5,824 nucleotides of DNA from JAMLIN01 sp041676645 (GTDB lineage Bacteria > Pseudomonadota > Gammaproteobacteria > Burkholderiales > Burkholderiaceae_E), in NCBI GenBank assembly GCA_041676645.1, contig JBAYRO010000146.1:1-5824 (forward strand), read 5' to 3'. A model generated the notes under the pieces. It was given only the letters and a program-made list of their open reading frames with translations. It had not been told where the DNA came from and did not search any database. The translations under genes and the position numbers were made by a program. Of this stretch, positions 5,660-5,824 are shown in pieces (position 1 is the stretch's first letter; each line of letters begins with the position of its first letter).

Positions 5660-5824
5660 TCATGCCGACCCGGTGTTCATCATGACAGCCTCCTCGAGCA
5701 GCCCGAGGGCGGCTTCGGTGAAGCGCCACATGTTCTCCTCGCGATCCGCGCTGCCCGTCTCGATGGTCGCCGATCGTCGCACCGGGCCATCGACCGCGAT
5801 CACGCTGATACCGGGAGGATGGCC
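5660..5824 (-). CDS. C-terminal end of a CinA C-terminal-domain-like protein (partial)
   Basis: The last 54 codons of a gene that enters from the right edge, ending in tandem in-frame stops TGA TAA (TGA at 5660-5662, TAA just after). The visible part, GHPPGISVIAVDG (residues 1-13 of the fragment), then SATIETGSADREENMWRFTE (18-37) and AALGLLEEAV, resembles the end of the CinA C-terminal domain, the nicotinamide-nucleotide amidohydrolase PncC, where a KPVG-strand is followed by GDRxxVR and a final helix. Those enzymes hydrolyse nicotinamide mononucleotide to nicotinate mononucleotide. Here the usual VR after GDR is replaced by ENMW, so the match is loose. Coding status is well supported by codon pattern and helix amphipathicity; the family name is tentative. 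It is transcribed toward gdhA with 274 bp between. Confidence 0.6.
   Translation of the reverse strand, partial: GHPPGISVIAVDGPVRRSATIETGSADREENMWRFTEAALGLLEEAVMMNTGSA

Overview
The window is GC-rich, densely packed bacterial DNA with short intergenic gaps. Gene content (a DUF4212/VC_2705-type sodium:solute symporter pair, Rnk, a hexameric NADP-type glutamate dehydrogenase and an EamA transporter) points to a Pseudomonadota chromosome, probably a beta-, gamma- or alphaproteobacterium. The lineage cannot be fixed further by eye. I see no insertion sequences, phage genes, CRISPR arrays, tRNA or rRNA. This looks like core or housekeeping chromosome rather than an accessory island.

Layout from left to right. 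Positions 1-1707 hold a two-gene minus-strand operon: the small DUF4212 membrane subunit comes first, then the large sodium:solute symporter subunit, which runs off the left edge. Both have strong Shine-Dalgarno sites, and the one for the large subunit overlaps the stop region of the small one. A comparatively AT-rich divergent promoter region (about 1708-1867) separates this operon from a plus-strand gene of unknown function ending at 2482. That gene converges on a minus-strand EamA/DMT transporter (2516-3415). The convergence zone carries a 17-bp direct repeat with a 21-bp period that spans the stop codon. Continuing on the minus strand are rnk (3489-3908), a 124-bp spacer rich in compact hairpins (3909-4032), gdhA (4033-5385), a 274-bp spacer, and the last 54 codons of a gene that looks like a CinA C-terminal-domain protein (5660-5824).

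Functional reading. The left operon imports an unidentified small solute, possibly a monocarboxylate such as acetate, coupled to sodium. Its large subunit contains a textbook EF-hand calcium-binding loop. The right half joins ammonium assimilation (gdhA) to an RNA-polymerase-binding GreA-like factor (rnk) and a drug/metabolite-type permease. These three could be co-transcribed, but the gdhA-rnk spacer looks structured enough to be a processing or attenuation point. I do not see a clear new defence or mobile system here. The items most worth a second look are the EF-hand in the symporter, the conserved unknown gene divergent from the symporter operon, the hairpin cluster between gdhA and rnk, and the duplication across a stop codon.
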